NCBI GenBank assembly: GCA_037957365.1
Contig: JARHVA010001427.1
Span: 1,574,001-1,638,000 of the forward strand
Length of the DNA stretch: 64,000 nt
Reading direction: 5' to 3'
DNA from: Torreya grandis
Lineage: Eukaryota > Streptophyta > Pinopsida > Cupressales > Taxaceae
Within the stretch, counting starts at the first letter, position 1. Each line of letters opens with the position of its first letter. The notes beneath the pieces were generated by a model that saw only the letters and a program-made list of their open reading frames with translations, was not told the origin of the DNA and made no database searches. Made by a program: the position numbers and the translations under genes. Of this stretch, positions 1 to 11,480 are shown one piece after another.

Positions 1-50
1 GTAAGCTACAAATTAGGAAACTAATATCCTACACCAACACCCCCCCTTAA
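1..50 (-). repeat. Possible edge of a minus-strand LTR plus polypurine tract
   Basis: Read on the minus strand, a run of seven G (positions 40-46) preceded by CTTAA is followed at once by TGTTGGTGTAGG, which runs off the left edge. A purine-rich tract directly followed by TGTTGG is the usual junction of an LTR retrotransposon internal region and its 3' LTR. The LTR would occupy about 1-39. Only 39 bases are visible and no second LTR is recognised in the window, so this is tentative. Three other C runs (about 537-545, 807-814 and 858-863) lie nearby and one has a similar TGTGGTGTAG context. Confidence 0.35.
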
Positions 51-2504
51 GTGTAGCTTGGGTGGGTGCAATAAAAGATGCAGTGTGAATCCATGTGTCC
101 CTATAGATGTTAATCCATCTTATTAGAGTACATGGATTATGAGTCACTATAATCACCAAGTGAAAGTAGAAATGGTGTTGAATATGACTATCACTGAACA
201 TAAACATTGTACTCTAAAATATTGGGTTGAGTGATAAACCTGAGTAAGTACTAGTTGAATAACCTCTAACAAGATGGTGAGAAGTGACCACAAATATTGG
301 TAAGGCTATCACACTAGTGTCATTATTGGGGATACCACATTGGTGTCACTATAAGAATCACCAAGAAGTTCATAGAGTCAAGAAACAAAAATCCCCATAT
401 GGGTTTTGGAAAACAAAGTGCATGGATAAGATACCCATGTACAAAAGAGGAATATATAAAATACTCAAAAAAGTGTAAAATATACATATAACTCTCATAA
501 AGCGGATAAAAAAGAGAAATACTTTAGGAAAAACTTCCCCCCCCCAAAGAGATAAAATAAGAAGAGAGAGATAGAAAGCCCTCCAAAGATGATGTTGAAG
601 TATTCCACACTTCAAGTACTCAAAATTCAAAAAATAAATCAACAAGTACAAGTGGTCTTAATCCACTACTCAATCACAAAAATAATTAACATTAGGCTTC
701 ACTAGAATAGCTTCAATCAAGAATATGGTTAGCAGTGTCAAAAGTACAAAAAAATATTATATGTGCAAGGAACGCTCAACACCTAAGAAGTAGAATCTAC
801 ACCACACCCCCCCCTATTATTGACTAGGTGGAGTGATGATAAAAAAATTGTATGTACACCCCCCATAAAAAATGTGTCCACAAGTGGTTTGAATCCACTA
901 CTCAAACATTGAACAAGTTGACACTATATGCATGAGAATAGATCCATATGCTATGGGAGACTATCAACTATCAAGAAAAATGGTGTCAAAAATACATATA
1001 AGGTCTCTCAAAGAGGATGCATCTAATAGTGATGGAAGAGACAAGAAACTGAGGAAGTGAAAAGGTGCCTAGAATAGAGCTCACAAATGCATGAAGGTAA
1101 ACAAGGCTAAATCAGAAAACCCCCATGGCACTTTATAACTTAGTGCAAGTACAATATATCCCATATACAAAATACCATATGAAAACAAAGAAGACATTAG
1201 GATTTACCAAAATATTTCCAAACAAGGAGAATGTCAACCTATCAAAAAAGTCATCACAAATCATGAGAGACACCAAAAATATGGATTAAAAAAGTGTATT
1301 TGTAGAATAAGGTAAGGTGTTAAGAAAGGGGCCTTGATGGATACATGACATAAATTGTAAGTGTGTCAAAGTACCAATGTGAAAACTAGAATAGAGCATG
1401 TCATGGGATGATGGAAGAGTGTGTCAAAAGGTGAAAAAACCCATCATGTATACGAAACCACACTTAAAAATATCAAATACCAAAAATGATAATCTATAAA
1501 GCACATGCAACGGACATCAAACTCAATTGAAAATGCATCTGAGATAATGCAAAGTGTACTAGTGGCATAAGAATTAAATCCCTATAGACACATGAAGGTA
1601 GATAAGGCTGAAATAATAAACCCACTTTTATTATTGTATAGCCCCCTTAAATTTAACACTTTATATTTTAGTGCATTTTTACAAAATAAATGACACTAAT
1701 AGATTGGGAATAAAAAACCTACACTTTTAAAAAAATAACACTCAATTTTGAGTTAATGATCAAAATATATAATTTTTACAAGGTTATCCCATCATAAATG
1801 GGTCAAAAAATAAAACATTTCACCAAAAAATATTAAATTCTTAGAGAAAATTAAATTAGTTCTACTAGATCTAGAAAAAGTGGATTTAAAGGAAATTTAT
1901 AGCAAAGGAAAAGAACAATATTCTACATAGATCAATCTTCCGTGCTGATTTTTCACTTTAAATATAAGATCTGATTCTTTTTCTTGATCATGTATAAAAC
2001 AATTATAGAAAAATAGAATCATAGGTTCAACTTCAGAGCTTCATATATCTTTTGATACTACTCATAATTCTTATTATGACCACTTTTTGGAACCTATCAA
2101 AATCCTTTTTCTAACATTGAAATAATTTCTAAATATGACACCTGTATGAGGAGAAAATTGATCTACAAGAGAGTCATAATTTTTTACAAAAATAATTTAC
2201 TTTCTTCAGAAAAATGTCAATTGCCAAATAAAATCTCAAAGATCCATAAAAAACACCTCCACTACACTAAGAATAAATTTTGATATATGAACAAACTCTT
2301 GCAGTAGCTAACTTGTAAATGGATGGTTGTAACACCTATTACTATAATACTAGTATTTTTGAAGAGGATACAGTGGATAATATATGGTTTATTCCTTGTG
2401 TGCAATGCATTAGCTTCATATATGTGATAATGGATTCATGGAGAGATCTTAGTTGAAGAGTCTTATTAACTCTATCAGTCTTGATATCCTCAACACCTTG
2501 TTGT
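51..2504. other. Gene-free AT-rich stretch, probably decayed repeat
   Basis: No ORF above about 95 codons and no recognisable domain. Two related segments, around 1083-1165 and 1588-1690, share a pattern (ATGAAGGTA-ACAAGGCT, then CCC runs, then CACTTTATA-TTTAGTGCA), so the region contains old repeated DNA. Several homopolymeric C runs interrupt otherwise AT-rich sequence. Confidence 0.5.
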
Positions 2505-3250
2505 GATGAGAGTTGCCTATATATTAATACTCTGAGGAGGGATCAAGCCTAATTTATTAGTCCCCACCTAAGTGTTGATGTAAGTGCAACTAAAGTTAGT
2601 ATTATAGTGTCCTTGAGTGCCTTAAATGCGCTTGAGACTATAAATATGTTAATTTGAGCTTAGGGATATTGTATATGGTAGTATGTAGAAGTAGGGAAAA
2701 TAGGGATTAATAATCTTGATTGTGCACAACTTGTTCTGATTTTGACTATGTATTTTATATCTAATTTCCATCTAGTGGTTAGATGGATAAAAGTCATGTA
2801 TATATATTATTCTGATATTTATTTGGATGGTAAAATAGGTCTAGGTTGACCCTAAGAGGTTATAATTTTGAAAAGATATCTATTTATGAAAAAGAGAGGT
2901 AAAGGACACTAGCACCATTTTGGGGACACTAGAACCATGTGGTGTTAGTGTCCTTATTATGGTATTAGTGTCCAACTGGTAAAACACTAGGAACGAAGGG
3001 CTAGGATCAAGAAATGAGGGTCTAAGAGTGTTTTAGGGATGATGAGGGACACCTATGGCCTATACAAAAGATTGATAAGTGTGATAATAAGCTCTGGAAT
3101 AGGTCTATGACAAATTTAGGAATGGGTAATCTCAAGTAACACTATAGCACTCAAATACCACTTTTAGGTGATTACACATATGCCAACAAATGGGCTCAAG
3201 TAAAAGTTCATGACAAGGGATACCATGATGATGACCTTTTTGGCACAATG
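2505..3250. repeat. Dispersed repeat, first copy
   Basis: This stretch matches 7978-8260 (3'-truncated) and about 10770-11480 by eye. Shared landmarks in order are a CTTGAGACTA block, AGGGATTAAT with CTTGATT, ATCTAATTTCCATCTAGTGG, a TATATATAT tract, AAATAGGTCTAGGTTGACCCTA and several short GACACTA / TAGTGTCC blocks. The copies are clearly diverged. The spacing resembles the LTRs of a decayed element, but I cannot identify termini or a target-site duplication, so I call it only a repeat. Confidence 0.6.
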
Positions 3251-4976
3251 GACTGATTCAAGGTAATAACCAAAAATCAAATAAGCAAGTAAATAAGTAA
3301 ACACAAACCAAAAATGAAAAACAATAGAAAACATCTTGACATTTAGTCAAGTCAAAATCTACTTGTGGAGTCTCAATGATAATTATGGTAGGAATGGATT
3401 CCCCCAAGTATGAATATATGCAAGGAAAAGAAGTGGAAATATAACATCCTATAGTAATTTTCATGCTTATACTTTCCATAAATATTGTGGAAGTGATGAG
3501 CTTGAAATAGAATGATTTGATTTAACTTTACCCCAAATAGGGTGGATTTGGGAAGGACACATCCCAAAGGTAGCTAATTCAATTGGATTAAGATTGATCA
3601 AGGATTTAGGACAATATAAATATTTTTGAAGTTTTTAGCTTTGTATCTTTTTTAGATATTTTTGTCTTTTCTAATTTTTAGGATGTTTTAATGTTATGAA
3701 TATTTAATATTTTATAAATTATTAATGTTTTTTTTTTGGCATCTCTATTCAATGGATAATTATGAGATACATAATGATTTGACTTACAAAATGGTGAGAG
3801 CATATATTTTAATCACAAAATGGTGAGAGAATGGATTAATGGGTGTCCAAGTTGACCTTAAAAATTGAGTGTTGCCTAGATAGTCCAAACTGAGCTCAAA
3901 CCACTATAGTTCAACTAAAATTGGGAGTAGGATGTAATAATTATAAATAGGGAATGAAAGATGATTAAAATAATCATGATTAAAACTGGATTGAAGTTAA
4001 TGGAGAATGTTCAACTCATAAAATGATGAGAGCATGGAATTAATAACTCACAAAATGGTGATAGCATGGAATGTTAATATTTTAAGAGTGTTTGGAATAC
4101 TATACCCATAATGAATCACTAGTAAAGGGAAACACATGTTTTGGGACCTAGAGGCGATTGAATATAAAATGACAAGATTGAAATGATAGGATTGGATAAT
4201 AATGGATCATAAGTAGATGAGGAATATCTAAGGACCAAGTTAGGCGAGAACCAAAATTTTGATTCATCGAAGTGTTACAAAGTGGATATGCTAAGAGAGT
4301 TTCTATCTAAAATAGGGTTTAAAACAACTTCCACTTTCTTATTAAGATGAAAATGAGAAGGAAAAATTGGACCAAGGTAGGATGACTAGAAATATGGTTC
4401 AAGACAAGGTAAAATGGTCAATATGAAGATAACAGAATGGATTTCAAGGATGCCCTCAAGTGTCAAGGTACTTATAGATAAAAAACTATTTACACATGAT
4501 GCCAAAGATTTGGTTTTCATTATGGCACTTTCCCAAGGCACCATAAGCATGGTTTTCACCATTAGACCAATTGTTTATATTTTTATTTTGATTTAATATT
4601 TGATATTTTTAATTTTTGGCATCTCAACTCAATGGAAGATTATAATATACATAATGTTGAATTTTTGATCTCTAACCCACAGCGATTCTAAATAGATTTT
4701 CTACTATAATTTTGTTGTTGATATAGGTTGTATTGATTTTATTGTGATCTTCATTTATCATTGATTTTACTTCCTCCAAACCTATAAACAAGGTGTCTTC
4801 ATAGTATTTTTGGAAATTAATATTTCTAGGGAGTGTATATATTGACAGGCATTAGATAAATGATCTGATTGGATAATGCAATATAGTCCTTTAATAAACA
4901 ATAGGATCATAATGGAATGTATAGTGGTTGAAGGACAAATAAAGATTGAGATTTTCAGTCACACACATTATTTTTA
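3251..4976. other. Decayed repeat sequence without a gene
   Basis: Positions about 3390-3600 resemble 6800-7000 in the neighbouring repeat unit (blocks around CCCCAAGTA and GGTGGA/GTGGAATT). A second short pair is visible at about 3727-3770 and 4612-4660, sharing TTTTTGGCATCTC followed by CAATGGA and ATACATAATG. Several short blocks containing CACAAAATGGTGA recur between 3780 and 4070. No supported coding region is seen. Confidence 0.45.
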
Positions 4977-6370
4977 TTATGGATTCAACTTGATTTTATT
5001 GTAAAATACAATATCAACTTTAATAATGTCTTCATCAAAAAATGAGGAACTAATTATCTCAACTATGGCTACCTCGAATAGGTTTTCACCAACAAAGTCT
5101 GCTTGCTTATTTTGATTTAGATTGTCCAATAGCACCTTGAATAAAGTTTCACTAAGGGACATTACTAATTCATTTGTATTTTCCATTAGCACCTTAAGCA
5201 AGGTTTCAGTCAAATATTTTTAGTTTCTATTCTAATTATTGTCTAGCACCTCAAACAAGATTTCACTTGAAGATGTTGAGTTTAGAGTTTGATTGTCCCC
5301 TAGCACCTCAAAAAAGGTTTCAATAGGATATTGTTTTTCTATTTGAATGGTGTATTATATCCCTAAAAAAATTTCCACTAATATGTCACCATGAAAGGAT
5401 CTTAACAATTTATGATTTTGTTAGTCTCAATCAATGGTTTTGGATGGATGGATGTCAATATAATGACTAGGTTCCTTAATGTGAAAGGCATGTGTAATGG
5501 TAATACCAATGGAAGTATAAATGATACCATAGTCCTTATAAATACTATTAGTATAATTGATTTCTATGTCAAAGGAAACATCCTCAACAAATGTAGAAAG
5601 ATCACAAACATTTTCAAGTTGATCTACAAGGAGCATGTAGCCGATGTCATAATATATACTATTATATGTGGATTCTGAAGTTGACACAAAAATAAGTGGA
5701 TCTAATAGAAGTGTATAACCAATTTTTTGATATCTACTAATGTATTTTGATTCATAAGTAGATTTTGACTCAATGAGATCTGAACCTGATGTTGATATTG
5801 ATGTTGATTCTAGTTTTGACACTATATCTGGTATTGGTTCTAGAATGGAACCCCATCTTGATATCCATTCTAAAATAAAAATTGATTTTGAGGTTGATGT
5901 TGATAATAATGTTGGCTTTAAATATCATGTTTCTTATGTAAATGTGTCTAAAAAATGTCCCATTGAATTACATTTTCCAAAAGTGTCTTGTTCACCTTTC
6001 ACTTGGAAATGAAAGCTTTAGGACAAAAGAATTTCATAAAATGGATAATGTTTGGCAATGGATGGAAGATAGACTATTGGTTAATAATGTGTTATTTGAA
6101 TATGGGCTCATTCATTAATATTTCATCAAACACAAGTAAAAAGTCATAGAGAGGCTATTCAAAGTAAAACTCATAAAAGATAGGAGTATGGTCAAAGGAT
6201 GACTCATCAAATATGGGTGATTCGATGAGAATGTTAGAAATGGGTGATTTATCTTGATCTTAACTTGAAATTGAATGAGTATGATTATGATTAAGAAATT
6301 TATTTTGGCATATCCCTAGTAACAGGTTCTTAAAATTGGGTGTACTTGGCTCCTTAGTAGATGGTAGTCC
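4977..6370 (-). pseudogene. Decayed minus-strand ORF of an unclassified repeat family
   Basis: Reading leftwards from about 6370, successive open segments can be followed with a few stops and frame changes. The first resembles the 8901-9182 ORF and has an acidic/aromatic stretch with FDESSFDH and EEPLYDF-like motifs. A 131-codon open segment (5822-5427) is rich in Ser and Thr and contains two related blocks, IGYTLLLDPL and IGYMLLVDQL, about 35 residues apart. It ends in an array of 19-residue repeats such as ETLLKVLMEN and ETLFKVLLDN (5213-4977 plus upstream units). I do not recognise the protein. Part of the same frame is open on the plus strand too (5773-6012, DVDIDVDS), so the coding strand is argued mainly from the in-frame repeat array. 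The sequence is a relic, not a working gene. Confidence 0.5.
5068..5390 (-). repeat. Tandem 57-bp repeat encoding a 19-residue unit
   Basis: The motif AGCACCT-N-AA-N-AAGGTTTCA recurs at about 5131, 5188, 5245 and 5302, spaced exactly 57 bp. A more diverged unit begins near 5068 (63 bp spacing) and another near 5372 (54 bp spacing). All spacings are multiples of three, and the minus-strand translation gives repeated ETLFKVL, ETLLKVL, EILFEVL and ETFFEVL starts. This is a coding minisatellite in which frame has been kept while the sequence diverged. Confidence 0.75.
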
Positions 6371-8261
6371 TTAGAATGGTAATGACAAGACAAAATTAGA
6401 TATCCTGATTAGTTGTGAATATAAGATCAGAGAAATAATAAATGCAATGCAAAATAGGTTTTGTCTAAGCTAAAAGAGTTGGTATATAATATATTGGCTT
6501 AAAAATGGGCTTGTACTTGATGTGTGATGTGGTTTTTGTGGCTTAAAATTTGAATGGCCATTGAATAAAGGTGCCAAAATAGTTTACATTTTGCTAACAT
6601 GAATAGGTGGGTAACTATTAGATGGGATGCTTAATCGATGTCATTGTCAAAAAATGTGACTACTCTTATAATATAATCTAATTTTTCTAGATCAAAATCC
6701 ACAGGTAGTCGAACACTTATTTTTAAGATTCATAAAATAAGCTCATTCTTGTTTTTGAATAAATATTATTTATAAGATTTTTTTTGATCTGGTGTGAATG
6801 CCATAGAATAGAATGGAAATGTAATATAATATTGATCAAAGGATGCCCCAAGTAAGTATACATGTAAAGAGAAAGATTGGAATAAAATTGGCCCCAAGCA
6901 GTGTGGAATTGACTTAATTGAAATGAAATTGGCCCCAAGTAGTGTAGAATTGATTTGATTGGATTTAAGCTCAAGTTGGATTTTGATGTTGGATTGGATT
7001 CAAATGAGAGAAAAGATGGATGTCATGAATTTTTCATTCCCAACTGACATGTGCAGGAGATTGAATGGAAAGATAAGGATATGATTTGAATGAATGAATT
7101 GGTGGACCTTTATCAAATTTAACCTCATCAAAATGTATTTTTGTTTAGACCAATGTGAATTAGGTTTGGACTTGATATGAAATAGATATTGAAACATGAT
7201 TTTAAAAAGAGAATTGAATGTTTGACTAAAATAGAGTTGACTTCAGAATAGTTTGACTAAATTAGACTTTAATAGTTGACATGATTTAAATTATATTTAT
7301 AAATTTGATTTGAAATTATAATTTAGAATTTAATTGAAGTGGGTCCAGATTCACATAGAAAACATTACAGAATGATTTTAGACTAGAAGGGTATGTGTTT
7401 AGTGATTGTACTTTTTATGGATTTATGAAATGTAAACCACTAGGTTGTTAAAGGGATGGAACATTAAATCAAGGGAGAAATATGTAATAATTCTAGCCAC
7501 TGATTTATACAATCATTGATTAATTTTAACTTGCTAAATGTGGAAAGTATGAGAGAGATAAAATGAATTAGCTATAAATTGACCTTTCAAGAGGAATCAA
7601 ACTATAAAAATTGGTGAGTAGATAGATCTAATTGTCACCAATATGATCTAGGTGTTATAAATAGCCAAGAACATTAACATAATTAGGTAGAACTTAGTGT
7701 GGTGAATTAGTGTCTAAGTTAGTCTTCTAGTGTACCACTTATAATCTCCACAAATGACTTTTAGGTTTTGTATATCAGGCCCTCTTCTAGCTATGGCCCA
7801 AATTTCAAGTCTATGATATCAATACTTTTTCCTATATCTCTAATTTTCTATAAAAACCCTACATTTTCATGTTTGTAAGGGTTTGAATGAACACCATAAT
7901 AAAAAGGGGTTAGTGGATCTAATGTGTTAGATGTGTTATCCACATCCATGTATGGGAATGCTACTTACATATCAATACTTTAAGGAGGAATACAACCTGA
8001 TGTAGTTTTCCTACCTAAGTGCTTGGTGCAAGTGTAAGTGAATGCTAGTATGAGTGTCAGCTTGAGTGTTTTGAGTGTGCTTGAGACTAGAAATCAAAGT
8101 AATCTAAGCTCAAGATTTTTGTAAATGGATATATGGATAAGTAGGTTATAATAGGGATTAATTACCTTGATTTGCACAAATTATTTTTGAGCTTATTTGT
8201 GTGTATTTACATCTAATTTCCATTTAGTGGATAAAAAGATAAAAGTGGTGTATATATACAG
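5443..8261. repeat. Tandem duplication of ~2.8 kb, left copy
   Basis: The segment from about 5443 (GATGGATGTCAATATAATGAC) to about 8261 is repeated at 8262-11085. The offset between matching landmarks is 2814 near the start, 2794 in the middle (6957 versus 9751) and 2789 near the end (8031 versus 10820), showing a tandem direct repeat with small indels. The unit contains the relic ORF, two internal copies of AAATTGGCCCCAAG around 6885-6945, and a 3' part shared with the dispersed repeat at 2505. No gene other than the relic ORF is seen from 6370 to 8190. Confidence 0.8.
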
Positions 8262-9182
8262 ATGGATGTCAATATAATTACTAGGTTGGTTAATGTGAAA
8301 GGCATGTGTAATGTTAATACCAATGTAAGGATAAATGATAGCATAGTCCTCATAAAGATTACTAGTGGTTTTTTTCTCAAATGAAACATCCTTAATAAAT
8401 GTATAAGGATCACAAACATTTGCAAGTTGATCTACAAGGAGCATGTATGATTAATAGCTACTAATGTATCTAGATTTTGAATGTAATGCAAACTCAAGTG
8501 GATCTGATAGAAGTGTATATCTAATGTTATGATATCCACTAATATATTTTTATTCAAAAGTTGATTTTGACTCAATGGGATCTAAACTTGATGTTGATAT
8601 TGATGTTGATTCTACTTTTGACACTAAATTTGGTATTGGTTCTAAAATGAAACCCAATCCTGATATTGATTCTAAAATAAAATTTGATCCTAAGGTTGAT
8701 GTTGATAATAATGTTATCTCTAAATAACATATTTTTGATGTAAATGTGTCTACAAAAATGTCCCATTGAATTGCATTGTCTAAAAGTATCTTGTTCACCT
8801 TTCACTTAGAAATTGAAAACTTTAGGACAAAGGAGTTTTATAAAATGGGTAATGTTTGGAAATTGATGAAATATAGACTACTTGTTAATAATGTGTTATT
8901 TTAAAATGGGCTCATCGAAGAAGGGTTCATCAAACATAAGTAAAAATTCATAGAGAGGCTCTTCAAAACAAGACTCATCAAATTTAATAGGATGGTAAAA
9001 AGACGACTCATAAAAATGGGTAATTCAATTAGAACATCATAAATGGGTGATTTATCTTGATTTTGACTTGAAAGTGAATGAGTATGATTGCAGTTAATAA
9101 AGTGATCTTCGCATATCCCTAGTAAGGGATTATCAGACTTGGGTGCACATGGCTCCTTAGTAGATGATGGTCCTAATGACAA
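8193..9182 (-). pseudogene. Second copy of the decayed minus-strand ORF
   Basis: Three open segments on the minus strand (9182-8901, 8798-8550, 8444-8193) correspond to the left-hand copy. They share MLLVDQL-NVCD near 8440, STSISTSS with DPIESKST near 8590, and the acidic FDE/EEPLYEF region near 8950. The 57-bp repeat array of the left copy is absent because the duplication junction at about 8261 lies before it. Stops and frame changes show it is non-functional. No family assignment is possible from sequence alone. Confidence 0.45.
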
Positions 9183-11085
9183 GACATAATTGGATGTTTT
9201 GATTGGTTATGACTATAAAATCATATCAATAATAAATTTAATGTAAAATAGGTTTTGGATAAGCTAAAGGAGTTGGTCTATAATATATTGGCTTAAAAAT
9301 GGGTTTATACTTGATCTATGATGTGGTTTTTGTGGCTCAAAAGTTGAATGGGCATTGGACAAAGGAGCCAAAATAATCTCCCTTTTGCTAGCATGACCAG
9401 GTGGGTAACTAGTAGATGGGAATCTTGATGGATGTCAATGTCAAACAATGTGACTACTCTTAGAATAAAATCTAAGATTTCTAGATCAAAATATATAGGT
9501 AGTCAAACACTTGGTTTTAAGAGTCATAAAATAAGCTCATCTTTATTTTTGAATAGATATTGTTCATAGGCTTTATTTTGATCTGGTGTGAATGCCATAG
9601 AATAGAATGGAAATGTAATAGAATATTGATCGAAGGATGCCCCAAGAAAGTATACATGCAAAGAGAAATATTGGAATGAAATTGGCCCCAAGAAGGGTGG
9701 AATTAACTTGATTGAAATGAAATTGGCCCCAAGTAGTGTAGAATTAATTTGATTGGATTTAAGCTCAAGTTGTACTTTGATGTTGGATTGTATTCAAAGG
9801 AGATAAAATATGGATGTCATGACTTTTTCATTCCCAATCGACAGGTGTGGGAGATTGAATAGAAAGATAAGGATATGATTTGAATGAATGAATTGGTGGA
9901 CCTTGATCAAAGTTAACCTCATTAGAATGTGAATTTGTTTAGATCAATGTGAATTAGGTTTAGACTTGATATGAAATAGATATTGAAACATGATTTGAAA
10001 AAGATAATTAAATGTTTGACTAAAATAGAGTTGACTTATGAATAGTTTGACTAAATTGGACTTTAATAGTTGATGTGATTTAAATTATATTTGGAAATTT
10101 GGTTTGAACTTATAATTTAGAATTTGATTGAAGTGGGTCTAGATTCACAAGGATAGCATAATAGTATGATTTCAAACCAGAAGGGTATGTGTTAAGTGAT
10201 TTTAATTTTTATGGATTTATGGAATGTAAAACACTAGGTTGTTAAAGGGATGGAATAGTAAATCAAGGGATAAACATGTAATAATTCTAGCCACTGATTT
10301 ATACAATCATTGATTAATTCTAGCTTGCTAAATGTGGAAAGTATGAGAGACAAATAATGACTTAGCTTGAAATAGACCTTTTGAGAGGAATTAGACTATA
10401 AAAATTGGTGAGTAGATAGATTTGATTATCACCAATAGGATCTAGGTGTTAGTAATATCCATGGACATTAACATAGTTAGAAAGTAGTTTGGTGTGATAG
10501 TTTCTAAGGTAGTCTGCTAGTGTCCCACTTAGAATATCCATAAATGATTTTGGGTTTTTTATATCAAGCCCTATTCTATCTATGGTCCAAATTTCAAGTT
10601 TTTGAGATCAATACTTTTTCCTATAACTATACTTTCCTATAAAACCCCTACATTTTCATGCTTTTAAGGGTTTGAATGAAAACCATAAGAAAAAGGGGTT
10701 AGTGGATCTACTATGTTGGATGTGTTATCCACACCCATATGTAGGAATTCTACCTACATTTAAATATTCTAAGTATGGATCAAAATTGATGTAGTTCTCT
10801 TGCCTATGTGTTTGGTGCAAGTGTAAGTGAATGCTAGTATGACTGATGGCTTGAGTGCTTTGAATCTACTTGAGACTAGAAATCTGAGTAATCTAAGATC
10901 AACATTTTTTAAATGGATATATGCATAAGTATGGTAGAATAGATTATTGTATATGGATATATGCATTAGTAGGGTTCAATAGGGATTAATGACCTTGATT
11001 TTCACAACTTGTTATTGAGCTTATTTATGTGTATTTACATCTAATTTCTATTTAGTGGATAAAGAGATAAAAGTGGTGTATATAT
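8262..11085. repeat. Tandem duplication of ~2.8 kb, right copy
   Basis: Matches 5443-8261 over its length, including the paired GGCCCCAAG blocks (about 9680-9740), a shared AAGCTCAAGTTG segment near 9760 and the terminal dispersed repeat. At its right end the sequence continues past the TATATATA tract into TTGATCGGG, as the copy at 2505 does, whereas the left copy jumps at that point to the start of the unit. This places the duplication junction at about 8260. No supported gene lies between 9183 and 11085. Confidence 0.8.
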
Positions 11086-11480
11086 ATTGATCGGGTGCTT
11101 GTGTGGATTGTGAAATAGGTCTAGGTTGACCCTAGGTGTCTTAAGAATTTAAGATATATCCATTTTGTTTTAAATTATGGAAGGGACACTAACATGGTCC
11201 CATGTTCACTACCATAGTGCAGTAGTGTCCAAAGAAGTGTGTTAGAGTCCAGGTGGTTAAACCTTGGGTACTAGGGGCCTAGATACCTAGGGGAAGGTCT
11301 AGGACTTATTTTGAGATATATAAGAATGTGTAATACCCATAATAAAGTTTGATAAAGGTTGAAAGAGGCCCTAATATAGGTATAGTGATAAGTTAGGGGT
11401 AGAGTGGTCTCAAATGACACTCATTGCACTCAAGTGACATTGTGTATGACTACATTTAGATAGATTTAGATGTGAGTTAT
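10680..11480. repeat. Dispersed repeat, third copy
   Basis: Full-length counterpart of 2505-3250, including AAATAGGTCTAGGTTGACCCTA at about 11124 and the GACACTA / TAGTGTCC blocks at 11180-11260. The part up to 11085 also belongs to the right copy of the tandem duplication. Its extension beyond 11090 shows the copies at 2505 and here keep the ancestral arrangement. Confidence 0.6.

Noticed and set aside
5773..6012. 79-codon plus-strand ORF with DVDIDVDS
   Set aside because: It overlaps the minus-strand relic and comes from GATGTT/GATATT repeats open on both strands. I kept the minus strand because of the in-frame 19-residue array, but this is not proven.
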